From assembly GCA_964535575.1 (NCBI GenBank), contig CAZHTC010000010.1, positions 10,077 through 74,076 of the forward strand: a stretch of DNA of 64,000 nucleotides, written 5' to 3'. Positions 7,409-18,100 of the stretch are shown here, piece by piece. The position numbers and the translations under genes were made by a program. This DNA is from JAGPCK01 sp964535575. Its GTDB lineage: Bacteria > Bacteroidota > Bacteroidia > UKL13-3. Positions within the stretch are counted from its first letter, which is position 1. Each line of letters opens with the position of its first letter. A model generated the notes under the pieces. That model made no database searches. It had not been told where the DNA came from and was given only the letters and a program-made list of their open reading frames with translations.

Positions 7409-10393
7409 TCAAAATGGAATTCTAAGGTTAACAATTGTTCCGGAGGCAATATTTTTTTCATCCGTTTTGTCGATTACTTCAAGAGCTATTTTTTCGGTTT
7501 CATTGTTTCCGTTAAGTAATTCCAGCCGCTTTTTATTGGCTTCGGATGAGTAAGAATTATGATGTATGTTTTTCCTTTTATTTTTTTCTGCCGAAGCTTT
7601 ACGCCCAACGCCATTGTCTTCAATGGTTACCAATAGCAAACTAGGGCTTTCCTCTTTAAAAGTAATAGATAGTTTTTTATTTTTCTTAAGGGGCATTAAT
7701 CCGTGTTTTAATGCATTTTCAACAAAGGGCTGTATAATCATGGCCGGGATAAACACCGAGCCTAAATCTAGTTTTTCGTCAATGGTAAGGGTAACTTCCA
7801 GCGAATCCTGGAAGCGCATTTTTTCAAGATCGAGGTATAAACCAAGTGTTTCAATTTCTTCTTCAAGGGTAATTTTTTCCTGAGAACTGAGGCGGAGGAT
7901 TTTGCGCATCAGGTCGCTGAATTTGCCTAAAAAATAATTTGCCTGTTTACGTTCGTCTTTATAAATATAATTTTGAATGGTATTGAGCGAATTGAATAAA
8001 AAATGAGGATTCATTTGCGATTTAATGGAAGCAAGGGTACTGGCTTTAAGTTCTTTTTCTAATCGCTCTTTGTCGAGTAATAACTGGTTACCTTGGTTAA
8101 TCGCCTTTACCCGTAGCCTGAAAATTAAACTGATGATTCCTATTATCCCGACCACTGCTAAAATAATGAACCAGGTTTTGCGCCAGAATGGGGGAGCAAT
8201 GGTAATATTTAATTTAATCAAATTGGATGAAACCAATCCATCCTGATTGGATGCGCGCGCTTCAAAACCATAAGTTCCGGGTGGCAATGTGGTAAGTTCG
8301 ATAACGGTATTGCTTTCTTCCATTGGTGCATACCATTCGTTGTTCCATCCTACAATGCGGTATTGAATTTTGAAATGACCTTTATTTCTAAAACTTACCG
8401 CACCTAATTTTATTTTCAGGTTGTATTTGCCATAGGGTAGGTCGATGGTGTTTTTACTGTTAGTCAGCAGTAACTGGTCGGCAGCATATGCTCCTTTTAA
8501 AAATAAAATAGGGGGATTGGGTTTGAGCACTGGTAAATTAATTGGTAAATCTATTAACCCTTTTGAAGTACCCAACCAAATGCGATTCTCAAAAATTGCA
8601 AAATCATTAATCAGTTTAGGTATGATGCCGTCATTTTCATTCAGCATTTCCCATTTTCCGGTGAGTAAATCGTAACTCTGCAAAGCGCGGTCGGATAAAA
8701 TAAATGCTTTGTTCCGGTAGATGGAAACTTTAGCTGTGCGGTTTCCCGCAAGTCCATCCTTTTCTCCTATTTGTGTGATGGAATCGTTTTTTATTCTAAG
8801 AATACCATTATTGATTGTGGCAATCCATACTTCATCCTTGTAAATGGTGGCATTCATTCCATGTATCACGTTTCCTTCGAACAGAGGCTGATGAATGCCT
8901 TTGGAATCGATATGGTAAACACCATCCTTAGTACCCACCCAAAGGGAATTCAGTTGTCGGTCGCCCAATACAAACACAATTCGTTTGTTGAGCAGGATAT
9001 AGGTTTTGGTATATATTTCAGAGCCAAAACTCAGGTTGGTTTCTCTTATCAAAGGCAATATCCAGCGGGGAACTGATTTTTCAATGGTGGTGTTGTTGGG
9101 CACATGAATGTATAATGCGTTTCCAACTCCCTGTACTATTAAGTTATTAGAGGTAACAAGCAGTCCTTTTACACCACCATTTGAAAGAAGTTTTTGTGAA
9201 TGCTCATTATTTGTTCCTTTAGCTTCATAGATTAAATCAGCGGCATAATACAACCTGTTTAGAGCAGTATCAACATATATGCTGATGACCGGTTGTTTAT
9301 TTGGAGGGTTGTTTATTTTCTCCAATTGGTTTTGCCGCATCCGGTAGAGATTACCGTTGGCTAACCCAAAAAACAGGTATTTGCTGGAGGTGGCCATTCG
9401 CAAAATACGTTTCCCGATGAGGTTGCTGTTTTGGTTGGATGTCCATTGTACCTGCAATGACGGAATCATATAAAGTCCTTCGTTGAGTGTAGAAACCCAG
9501 TAATTCCCTTCATGGTCTGTGATTACATCTGCTACCTGACAACTATTAAAATAATTTCCTTTTTTAGTAATCGTATTTCCGGAAATCCGGTAATGCTCTA
9601 TTCCGTCAAACGTACAAATCCATAAATTGCTATCAACAAATGCGGCATTAATAAGTACAGATGTTTTTGGGAGTTCTCCATTTAACTGGAAGGAGTAGTT
9701 TCTCAAATTTAATTTATACCATTTGTAGGTTCCAGATATAAAATAATATTCTGTTCCGTTTTTTAAAAAGATAAGTCTTCCGTCAATATCCGGAAATGAG
9801 CTTTCCCCGTTATTGTCTTTAAAATAGTGTATATTAAGGTTTTTATCAACCGTGGCTATTCCTTTTTCGGAGTAGAGAAATAACCCAATGCCGGGTTTAC
9901 CGTAAGTGAGAATATTTTTAAATTGAATAGTTTTTACCGGCAGGTAATCTTTTAACTTAAAATCCGGTTTGTAAAGTGTAATTTCATTATTGGTGAGGAT
10001 GTATAGCGAGTATTCCTCGTCAAAATAGATGCGTGGAAATGTAGTTGATTTTTCCGGATCCCAATGTTTAAAAAGGGATAAAGTATCGTTTTGAAGAATA
10101 AAAATACGTCCGCTGAAATCATGGCACCAGATGCGGTGAAAAGCATCTTCGGTGATGCCCGAAATGGACCCCGATACCTGTGCCGGTGACTGGTAGGTGG
10201 TAAATTTACTTCCATCAAATTTTACTAATCCTTTGGCCGAGCCTGTCCATAAAAATTTATCCCGGCTTTGGTACAGGTTATAGAGTTCCATATCGGGCAA
10301 ACCCTCTTCAATGGTATAGTGGTAATAGAATGGCTCACCTCCATAACAAATCAGTTGGATAATGGTAAAAAGAAATAGAAAATATTTCCGCAT
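7409..10393 (-). CDS. Sensor histidine kinase with periplasmic beta-propeller and Y_Y_Y domain (LytS-type kinase)
   Basis: A 994-residue inner-membrane sensor. A signal peptide (MRKYFLFLFTIIQLICYG) is followed by two-component-regulator propeller repeats (for example GLPDMELYNLYQSRDKFLW, and later LWVGTKDGVYHI, IWLGTSKGLIDL), then a Y_Y_Y domain (YKIVGWN-like strand YRIVGWNNEWY, ending PGTYGFEARASN) and one transmembrane helix (WFIILAVVGIIGIISLIF). The cytoplasmic part is a His_kinase/HATPase pair: phospho-acceptor His797 in PHFLFNSL, N-box FVENALKHG and DNGVG. It is the first gene of the operon with the LytTR regulator. The propeller suggests binding of an extracellular ligand such as a glycan or peptide, but nothing identifies it. 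Confidence 0.93.
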   Translation of the reverse strand: MRKYFLFLFTIIQLICYGGEPFYYHYTIEEGLPDMELYNLYQSRDKFLWTGSAKGLVKFDGSKFTTYQSPAQVSGSISGITEDAFHRIWCHDFSGRIFILQNDTLSLFKHWDPEKSTTFPRIYFDEEYSLYILTNNEITLYKPDFKLKDYLPVKTIQFKNILTYGKPGIGLFLYSEKGIATVDKNLNIHYFKDNNGESSFPDIDGRLIFLKNGTEYYFISGTYKWYKLNLRNYSFQLNGELPKTSVLINAAFVDSNLWICTFDGIEHYRISGNTITKKGNYFNSCQVADVITDHEGNYWVSTLNEGLYMIPSLQVQWTSNQNSNLIGKRILRMATSSKYLFFGLANGNLYRMRQNQLEKINNPPNKQPVISIYVDTALNRLYYAADLIYEAKGTNNEHSQKLLSNGGVKGLLVTSNNLIVQGVGNALYIHVPNNTTIEKSVPRWILPLIRETNLSFGSEIYTKTYILLNKRIVFVLGDRQLNSLWVGTKDGVYHIDSKGIHQPLFEGNVIHGMNATIYKDEVWIATINNGILRIKNDSITQIGEKDGLAGNRTAKVSIYRNKAFILSDRALQSYDLLTGKWEMLNENDGIIPKLINDFAIFENRIWLGTSKGLIDLPINLPVLKPNPPILFLKGAYAADQLLLTNSKNTIDLPYGKYNLKIKLGAVSFRNKGHFKIQYRIVGWNNEWYAPMEESNTVIELTTLPPGTYGFEARASNQDGLVSSNLIKLNITIAPPFWRKTWFIILAVVGIIGIISLIFRLRVKAINQGNQLLLDKERLEKELKASTLASIKSQMNPHFLFNSLNTIQNYIYKDERKQANYFLGKFSDLMRKILRLSSQEKITLEEEIETLGLYLDLEKMRFQDSLEVTLTIDEKLDLGSVFIPAMIIQPFVENALKHGLMPLKKNKKLSITFKEESPSLLLVTIEDNGVGRKASAEKNKRKNIHHNSYSSEANKKRLELLNGNNETEKIALEVIDKTDEKNIASGTIVNLRIPF

Positions 10394-10488
10394 GGATATA
10401 ACCTTTCAGGACGCTTATTGAGCAAATATAACATTTGGAAGGTTCGCTTTTGAAGCAAAATGCGGCAAATATCCGGGAGCTGAATTTT

Positions 10489-10528
10489 ATACGGGCAATT
10501 GCTCCCTTCGGGGAGCAATTGCCCGTAT
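10489..10528 (-). terminator. Long UUCG-capped hairpin after the PKD protein gene
   Basis: An 18-bp perfect inverted repeat (10489-10506 and 10511-10528) encloses TTCG with closing C-G, giving the extra-stable cUUCGg tetraloop on the plus strand. It starts 5 bases past the stop of the minus-strand PKD gene. The sequence past the stem on the minus side is only weakly T-rich, so it may act as a terminator or protect the mRNA 3' end. Confidence 0.7.
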
Positions 10529-10532
10529 TGGA

Positions 10533-13500
10533 TTAATGAGTAATAATAAGTTTTTTATTTGTCTCCTGTTCATTCACAAGGATTCTGATAAAATAAATTC
10601 CGGGTCTCAAATCAGCGGTTGATATTTCGGTTTTACCGTTAAAAGAAGCCGACAGGATATTTCTACCGGAGGCATCGGAAATTTGCCATTTCCCGTTAAC
10701 CGGTTGAGTTGATTTACACTCTATAAACAAGGCTTTGTCTGCAGGAACGGGATATAACTGAACACTGTTATCATTCGTCACATCACCTGTTCCCACATTA
10801 AACATAACCGATGTGTCAGAGGTGTTCCCACACATATGCATGTCTGTTACCTTTAATGTTATTTTGAATATTCCGTTGGTAAGGAAACTGTAAACCGGAC
10901 TTATCTGATTACTTACCATTCCGTCTCCCATTTGCCATTCGTACCCATAATAAGTGGTATTACCCGGTGTAAGAGAAATCTGCCTTTTTTGAGGGCTTAA
11001 AACCGCCATGCTAAAGGAGGCATCGGGTGTAGGTTGGATATTCACATTTTGAGTGAACGAGTCAACACAGTTTTTGTTACTGGTGGCAGTCAGTTTTATT
11101 TTATTTATTCCGGCTGTTAAAAAATTCACTACCGGATGTGTTTGGGTACTGTTTCCTCCCGATTTAAAATCCCACTGGTAAGTAAGCATCCCGTTTTGTA
11201 ACGAAGACGTATTTTGAAAAACCACATCATTCTTTTCGCACAGCGGAGAAGCAGTGTTAAAAGAAGCTTTTGGCGTTTCGTTTACGATAATGTTTTTTGA
11301 TATTTGTGAAGTACAGTTATCTCCCGAAGTAACCTGAAGCGTAATATCGAAACTGCCTTCCTCATAGTATTGCTTGAACGAGGCTGCATTGTTTGCAGAA
11401 GAATCTCCGTTTCCTAAAAGCCATTTATAGGTGAGTTGACCGCCACCCGAAACGGTGGAGGTATTAATCAAGGTTACACTATCGTTGCTGCAAAACGAAG
11501 AAGAAGCGGTAAAAGTAGCAACCGGTGTGGGATAGACCGAAATATTTGAAATCAATGAATCAGCACACCCGAAATCGGAAATAGCAAACAGTTTTACCGA
11601 ATAAGTTCCGGGTGTTGTGTACGCCTTAAACGGAGACTTGGTCTGTGAATAGGTATTATCTCCAAAATCCCACGAATAACCTGTCAGTCCGGCACCTATG
11701 GAGGTGGTGTTATTAAATTGAGTTGATTGTCCGGCACAGCTGTTCATTGCTGTAAAATGGATATCTGGACGTTCATTAACCCTAACCGTTTTGGTAATGC
11801 TATCACTGCATCCATATTGGGAAATTGCTTTTAGCAGTACCTGATAATTTCCAAATGTGGCATATGTTTTAGTTGGATTGGTAGCTACGGAGAAGCTTCC
11901 GTCATCTAAATTCCAGTAATAACTGAGTGGAGTTGTCTGGGAACCACCAATGGTTGATTGGTTGGTAAAAACTACTGCTTCTCCATCACAGGCAGAAGTG
12001 AAGTTAAAAACAGTAAATGGTTTTGGCATTACCGTAATTGTTTTGGTATAAGTTACTGAGTATCCTCGAGAGGAAGTAGCAGTAAGGGTTACATTAAAAT
12101 TGCCCGCATTGGTGTATGTGTATAGCGGATGAGTCTGATTAGACGTATCTGCATTTCCGGCATCACCAAAATCCCACCGGAATAAAGGTGTTTCATGCAG
12201 CATAGTAGTAGAATTCTGAAAATCGGACGGAAATCCAAAACATACAGTGTCGCAGGTAAAGTTTGCTACAGGAACCGGAGCCATATAAATCCATCGTTGT
12301 TTGGTAGAGTCGCAACCCGTTGCCGCCACATGGTAGGTAATTTCAATTTTGTAAAGCGAGTCAGTTTCAGATTGCTGCGGTTTTAAAACCAGCAATTGGT
12401 TGCCCGAACCGGATACAGTTTGATAAAAGTTGCCGAGGTTAGTAAGCCCTGCGGTACGAATGCTTATCAATGAAATATCCCAGTCTGTTCCATATTGTCC
12501 CGGGGTAAATCCTGAAGGAGGAAGTAACTCATACACCAGACTGTCGGCTGCTTTCACATAGTCGGGGTCAGCAAATGTTCCGGATTTAAATGTTCCTTTT
12601 GACGATGTATGCTGATTGATAACCATTCCGGATGGCACTGCGTTAATAATCCGGCTGATGTTTAAGGTATCATTGCTGTGGTTGGGATCATTGCCGTAAT
12701 CGGTATAAATACTAAACTGAAGATTTGCACCTGAAAGCGTATTGAAGGTGGTGGCTAAAGCAATGGTATCCTCGGTTCCGGCATATAATTTCCGGCTAAG
12801 GATTCCGGAAAGTGATGCATTAAATGTTCCCGTAATATTGCAAACAACTTTTAGCCCGGTAACACTGTCAGAAGCTGAGTTGTTTTTTACACGTACAATA
12901 ATATTTGTGGTTGGATTACCACAAGTGTTACCTACAGGACTAACCAAAGCAGTAACACTCGCATCAATAATAGCGTCAAGGTAGGTAATACTTAAATAAG
13001 GACGATAAGTGCCATTCCATCCGTAATGATACATAAAGGTGGTGGAGCCCGATGAGTAAGCAAAACCTAAAGCAGTCCATCCTTGACTACGTCTGGCCAT
13101 AACATCAGAATTGGCTGATGCGCCCAATGTACCCGAACGCCATCCGTAAGTTGATCCGCCATACGGGTAATTGGTGATGTATGAATCATTGGCTGCAATA
13201 GCTGATGAAATGGCAGAAGCAGCGGCTGATACCGGATCTGTTGCATTCATGTCATTAATCCGTGCATCTTTTGTACCCGTTGTAGAGTAATGGTATGAAT
13301 GCAGAACGGTTTGCGTTACTATAGCGGCTGCCGGCAGCGATGAAATATTAAACCTACTCCAACCTACATTTAAGCTACTGGTAACCCTCATCATTCCGTT
13401 TGACTTGCTTGAGGCTGATGTTTGATAACCGGTCCAATACGTGGTATTGTTAGGATAATAAGAAGCTGTTGGATCAATAATAACCGGAAATATTCGGTCT

Positions 13501-14345
13501 TTCGATCTTAACCATGAAAGGTCAACAATGGTTTCGATGTACCATTCATGGTTAATGGAGACCAAACGGTAGGTTCCGAAAATGCGGAAATCATCTTCGG
13601 CTCTCTCCGGTGAAGGTGAAGCCGATTCATATATCATCGGCTTTTCGTATTGAATCATATGTTGTCCGCTGGCATCATACACATGCATTTCATCGCCCTT
13701 TGCCGATATGGTCCATCCCGCGGGCAGGTTAATGCTTTCGTAAATCACCAGCCATTTAGCTTGGGAAGATGCTTTAGCAATCAGGTTACGATTGTTCAGT
13801 ACCCAGTCTAGTTTTCGCTGGTCGGCCTGCACCGTGTAGCGAATATCAGCTTCTCCGTTTACCGAGGGAAATAACAAGGTGTTCCCATTAACCAAAGCTC
13901 CTCCGGTATTAAAATCATACCTGTTACTTTTGCCTTCGTCCGATTCGAAGTAATATCCCGATTTTTCCCCTTCCCAAATCTTATTGTTTCCCATTTGGGT
14001 CAACACACCTTTGCCCGAAAGCGCGTACGGAAAATAACTTCTAAATGAATTTTCAGTATTCGCATATCCGTAGTCGACTTTATCCGACTCCTTATTTGCT
14101 TTAATATCGGTGTTAATATCCAGCCATTGCCCGTTTACGGAAAGGTAATGTAATGAACCTGCACTGGTAATCATGGTACACGAGCCATCCGGGTTTTTAA
14201 AATGTTTGGTGTTACGGTCTCTGCGTTCAGTGAGTTCGGTGGTTGTTGATTTGTTTGTTAAATCGGGTAATCCTCCGGCAATAGCAAGACCGGTGCACCA
14301 GACTACCGAAATGCAGCAAAAGAATAATTGTTTTTTCAGTTCCAT
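10533..14345 (-). CDS. Large secreted PKD-repeat protein with T9SS C-terminal sorting domain
   Basis: A 1,270-residue exported protein. The ATG at 14345 gives a clean signal peptide (MELKKQLFFCCISVVWCTGLAIAGG) and has AGGATT just upstream; the frame extends 41 codons further without support. Residues about 300-480 form a DNRLRE-like region (WSRFNISSLPAAAIV, RPYLSITYLD), then a CARDB-like domain (ASVTALVSPVGNTC) and at least six PKD domains recognised by repeated WDFGD/WNLDDG/WQMGDG strands. The C-terminus (VQLYPVPADKALFIEC to PGIYFIRI) is a type A T9SS sorting domain, so it is sent to the cell surface or medium. The function is probably adhesion or a surface scaffold; no catalytic domain was seen. 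Confidence 0.88.
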   Translation of the reverse strand: MELKKQLFFCCISVVWCTGLAIAGGLPDLTNKSTTTELTERRDRNTKHFKNPDGSCTMITSAGSLHYLSVNGQWLDINTDIKANKESDKVDYGYANTENSFRSYFPYALSGKGVLTQMGNNKIWEGEKSGYYFESDEGKSNRYDFNTGGALVNGNTLLFPSVNGEADIRYTVQADQRKLDWVLNNRNLIAKASSQAKWLVIYESINLPAGWTISAKGDEMHVYDASGQHMIQYEKPMIYESASPSPERAEDDFRIFGTYRLVSINHEWYIETIVDLSWLRSKDRIFPVIIDPTASYYPNNTTYWTGYQTSASSKSNGMMRVTSSLNVGWSRFNISSLPAAAIVTQTVLHSYHYSTTGTKDARINDMNATDPVSAAASAISSAIAANDSYITNYPYGGSTYGWRSGTLGASANSDVMARRSQGWTALGFAYSSGSTTFMYHYGWNGTYRPYLSITYLDAIIDASVTALVSPVGNTCGNPTTNIIVRVKNNSASDSVTGLKVVCNITGTFNASLSGILSRKLYAGTEDTIALATTFNTLSGANLQFSIYTDYGNDPNHSNDTLNISRIINAVPSGMVINQHTSSKGTFKSGTFADPDYVKAADSLVYELLPPSGFTPGQYGTDWDISLISIRTAGLTNLGNFYQTVSGSGNQLLVLKPQQSETDSLYKIEITYHVAATGCDSTKQRWIYMAPVPVANFTCDTVCFGFPSDFQNSTTMLHETPLFRWDFGDAGNADTSNQTHPLYTYTNAGNFNVTLTATSSRGYSVTYTKTITVMPKPFTVFNFTSACDGEAVVFTNQSTIGGSQTTPLSYYWNLDDGSFSVATNPTKTYATFGNYQVLLKAISQYGCSDSITKTVRVNERPDIHFTAMNSCAGQSTQFNNTTSIGAGLTGYSWDFGDNTYSQTKSPFKAYTTPGTYSVKLFAISDFGCADSLISNISVYPTPVATFTASSSFCSNDSVTLINTSTVSGGGQLTYKWLLGNGDSSANNAASFKQYYEEGSFDITLQVTSGDNCTSQISKNIIVNETPKASFNTASPLCEKNDVVFQNTSSLQNGMLTYQWDFKSGGNSTQTHPVVNFLTAGINKIKLTATSNKNCVDSFTQNVNIQPTPDASFSMAVLSPQKRQISLTPGNTTYYGYEWQMGDGMVSNQISPVYSFLTNGIFKITLKVTDMHMCGNTSDTSVMFNVGTGDVTNDNSVQLYPVPADKALFIECKSTQPVNGKWQISDASGRNILSASFNGKTEISTADLRPGIYFIRILVNEQETNKKLIITH

Positions 14346-14439
14346 AATAATCCTGTTAATTTTCGTTAAATGAAATTTAATAATAATTTGTAAGCAGAAT
14401 GCAGTACAGAGAATAGGGAAAAAATAGGAATGGAACCTC

Positions 14440-14934
14440 CTAAGTTCTTTGAACAGACAAATAAGCAACGCAGTCTAAAGGCTGCATTATTTTATATCCG
14501 AGTTGAAGATAAAATGAGATTTTTTGGTTGAAATGCGGGTTAGGGTTTGTTTCCGAAAACGATTTGACGAATTTTGAAAAAATTCGTACCCTGTTATTTT
14601 TTTCGGAAAGTAATCCTTTACGATTATGTTTTTTCAGAAGCCTGCTTTTAATAACAGTTTTCCACTTGGTAAAATTATGGCTTACTTCGGTACAGTATAC
14701 CGAGGGATTACTGAGCTTGTATTCCAGAAGCAGGTATTTGGTGGTGAGATGGGTTGATATTCTGCGACATTTTTTAAAGGCTAATACGTTAGGATTATTT
14801 CTAATTGCACTTGATTCATAGATGCAGGATGTTGCGCAAAATAAACCACTCTCTATGCCATTGCTTTTACCGCTTGCGCTTATGGCACACAGTAAAAAAA
14901 TGGTAGCATAAAAACAGTTTTGTACAAATCTCAT
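14440..14934 (-). CDS. Hypothetical small secreted protein (doubtful)
   Basis: A 164-codon reading frame starting with a signal-peptide-like stretch (MRFVQNCFYATIFLLCAISASGKS). The mature part is basic and cysteine-containing with no recognised domain (for example FKKCRRISTHLTTKYL). A TAACTTTG box (minus strand, 14949-14942) ends 7 bases before the ATG, which would make the mRNA almost leaderless. It sits just upstream of the PKD gene on the same strand. An overlapping plus-strand frame also exists, so this could be a chance frame; the signal peptide and promoter box favour it being real. Confidence 0.4.
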   Translation of the reverse strand: MRFVQNCFYATIFLLCAISASGKSNGIESGLFCATSCIYESSAIRNNPNVLAFKKCRRISTHLTTKYLLLEYKLSNPSVYCTEVSHNFTKWKTVIKSRLLKKHNRKGLLSEKNNRVRIFSKFVKSFSETNPNPHFNQKISFYLQLGYKIMQPLDCVAYLSVQRT

Positions 14935-14981
14935 CCTAACTCAAAGTTACTTTATTTCTGGGTTATATGAAAATAAAAAGT

Positions 14982-15005
14982 GACTAGCCGCTCGAAAGGT
15001 CAGTC
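14982..15005. other. GC-rich hairpin in an AT-rich gap upstream of dnaE
   Basis: Imperfect stem GACTAGCC/GGTCAGTC (one A-C mismatch, one G-T pair) with an 8-base loop, inside a GC-rich patch (14982-15032) that contrasts with its AT-rich surroundings. No known riboswitch or small RNA was recognised. The rest of the 250-base gap holds only a possible -7 box for dnaE (TACTTTTG, 15150-15157). Confidence 0.3.
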
Positions 15006-15185
15006 CCAAGCGTACCTGCCCCCACGTGGTAAAATTAAGGAAATTCATTCAAAAACAAGCTTGAATTTTGATGTTCAGGCTTAAGAATCATTCATTAACC
15101 TCTTTTTCCCCATCCTTTCAACACCCCGTTTTTCTAAACACATAGTATGTACTTTTGATAGCTTTTCATCAACATTTCGTATCAT

Positions 15186-18100
15186 ATGCAATTCTCTCAC
15201 CTCCACGTACACACCCAATATTCCCTGCTTGACGGAGCTTCAGATATTTCGAAAATGCTCAAAAAGGCCAAGGCCGATAATATGCCTGCCTGTGCCATTA
15301 CCGATCATGGAAATATGTTCGGGGTTTTCAGTTTTGTGGCCGAAGCCAACAAGCAAGGTATAAAACCTATAGTGGGTTGTGAGTTTTACGTGGTGGAAGA
15401 CCGACACAAGCGACAGTTTACCAAAGAGGATAAAGACAAACGTTACCATCAGTTGTTATTGGCAAAAAATGCGGAGGGATACCGCAACCTGGTTAAACTT
15501 TGTTCCCTCGGATACATGGATGGTCTTTACGGTAAATATCCGCGCGTTGATAAGGAACTTATCCTGAAATACCACTCCGGTTTAATTGCTACTACCTGCT
15601 GCCTTGGTGCTATGGTGCCGCAAACTATCATGCGCAAAGGAGAGGTGGAAGCCGAGAAAGAATTTAAATGGTGGCTCGATTTATTTGGTGAAGATTATTA
15701 CATCGAATTGCAACGCCACGATTTAAAAGAGCAGGATCAGGTAAATGAAGTGTTACTCAAATTTGCGGTAAAGTATAATGTAAAAGTAATTGCATCCAAC
15801 GATTCGCATTATATCAATGAAGAAGATGCCAATGCGCACGATATTTTACTTTGCATAAACACCGGTGAAAAACAAAGTACGCCCACGTTGAAAGAGTTTG
15901 CCGATGATGATGTATCAGCTAAGGGCAAACGGTTTGCTTTTCCCAACAATCAGTTTTATTTTAAAACTACCGAAGAAATGAAGGCTCTTTTTCATGATGT
16001 ACCGCAGGCCATTGATAATACCAATGAAATTGTGGGCAAGATTGAAAGCCTGAAACTGAAACAAGATATCCTGTTGCCTCATTTTCCGGTTCCGCCTGAA
16101 TTTGCCTCCCAGGATGATTACCTGGAAAGTATTACCTGGCAGGGGGCACGTGAACGTTATCGTGATATTACTCCTGAAATTGAAGAACGCATTAAATTTG
16201 AGTTGCACACCATTCGTACGATGGGATTTGCCGGATACTTTCTTATTGTATCCGATTTTATCAAGGCCGGAAGAAACCTTGGGGTTTTTGTAGGGCCGGG
16301 TCGCGGTTCGGCTGCCGGAAGTGTGGTGGCTTACTGTATTGGCATTACCAATATCGACCCGATTAAATACAATTTGCTTTTTGAGCGTTTTCTTAATCCC
16401 GACCGCAAAAGCATGCCCGATATTGATACCGATTTTGATGATGAAGGTAGGCAAAAGGTGATTGATTATGTAGTGGAGAAATATGGAAAAAATCAGGTGG
16501 CGCAAATTGTTACCTATGGAACTATGGCTGCCAAATCAAGTATCAAAGATGTGGCGCGGGTAATGGATTTGCCTCTTCAGGAATCAAACATGCTGGCTAA
16601 ACTGGTGCCTGATAAACCCGGTACCGAACTCGATAGGGTGATGAATGCGCCTATTGACGGAGAGAAAGGACTTAGAGAAAAAGAAGCTTATCAGAACGAA
16701 GATATCGAGAACATAAAAAAGCTCAGGGAAATTGCCAAAGGAAACGATTTGCAGGCTCGTGTGCTCAAAGAAGCATTGATACTGGAAGGGTCGGTGCGCG
16801 GAACAGGCTTGCATGCAGCAGGAATTATTATTGCACCAAAAGATTTAAGTGAAATAATTCCGGTAGCTACTTCAAAAGAAACGGAATTGCTCATTACCCA
16901 ATATGAAGGCAGTATAATTGAAGATGCGGGTGTAATAAAAATGGATTTTCTGGGCTTAAAAACCCTTACCATTATTCGCGATGCGCTTAATCTCATTAAG
17001 CAAAATCATAACCTGGAAATAGATATTGATACCATTCCGCTGGATGATTCAAAAACACTTGAGTTGTATCAGCGCGGTGAAACCAACGGTACGTTTCAGT
17101 TTGAAAGTCCGGGTATGCAAAAATACCTCAAAGAATTAAAGCCCGACCGCTTTGAAGATTTAATTGCCATGAATGCGTTGTACCGTCCGGGCCCCATTGC
17201 TTATATTCCTAATTTTATTGCGCGTAAACACGGAAGGGAAGCCATTACTTATGACTTGCCCGATATGAAGGAATACCTGGAAGATACCTATGGCATTACC
17301 GTTTATCAGGAACAGGTGATGTTGCTCTCGCAAAAATTAGGTGGTTTTTCAAAAGGAGATGCCGATGTACTGCGCAAGGCTATGGGGAAAAAGGACAGGG
17401 CCACTCTTGATAAAATGAAGAGCAAGTTTATGGATGGGGCGCAGGAAAAAGGGCACCCTGCTGATAAACTTGAAAAAATATGGACAGACTGGGAAGCATT
17501 TGCCCAATATGCATTTAATAAATCGCACTCTACCTGTTATGCTTTTGTAGCCTATCAAACGGCTTACCTCAAGGCACATTATCCGGGAGAATACATGTCG
17601 GCAGTATTAACCAATAATCTGGGGAATATTGATAAAATTACCTTCTTCATGGAGGAGTGCAAGCGATCGGGAATTCCTGTTTTAGGTCCGGATATCAATG
17701 AAAGTTACGTGCAGTTTGCAGTCAATAAAAAAGGTGAAATCCGTTTTGGTCTGGGAGCCGTGAAAGGAGTAGGGGAGGCTGCCGTGCAGGCAATTATTGA
17801 GGAACGTGATAAAAATGGTCCCTTCAAAAGTATTTTTGATTTAACCAAACGGGTAAATCTGCGTGCAGTTAATAAAAAAACCATTGAGGCTTTAACCTTT
17901 GCCGGTGGTTTTGATTGTTTTCACGGGGTTCACAGGGCACAATACATAAAGGTACCGGAAAACGAAGAAATGAATATTATAGAGAAAGCTATCCGATATG
18001 GCAACGCGGTGCAAAACCATGAGGCCGACAGTCAGCAATCTTTATTTGGAGGCGGAGGAAGCGGTGCATCCGATATCCCTGAACCAGCTATTCCAATAAC

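Noticed and set aside
14528..14821. 97-residue plus-strand frame
   Set aside because: Lies antisense within the 14440-14934 frame, has no family, signal or promoter; taken as a shadow.
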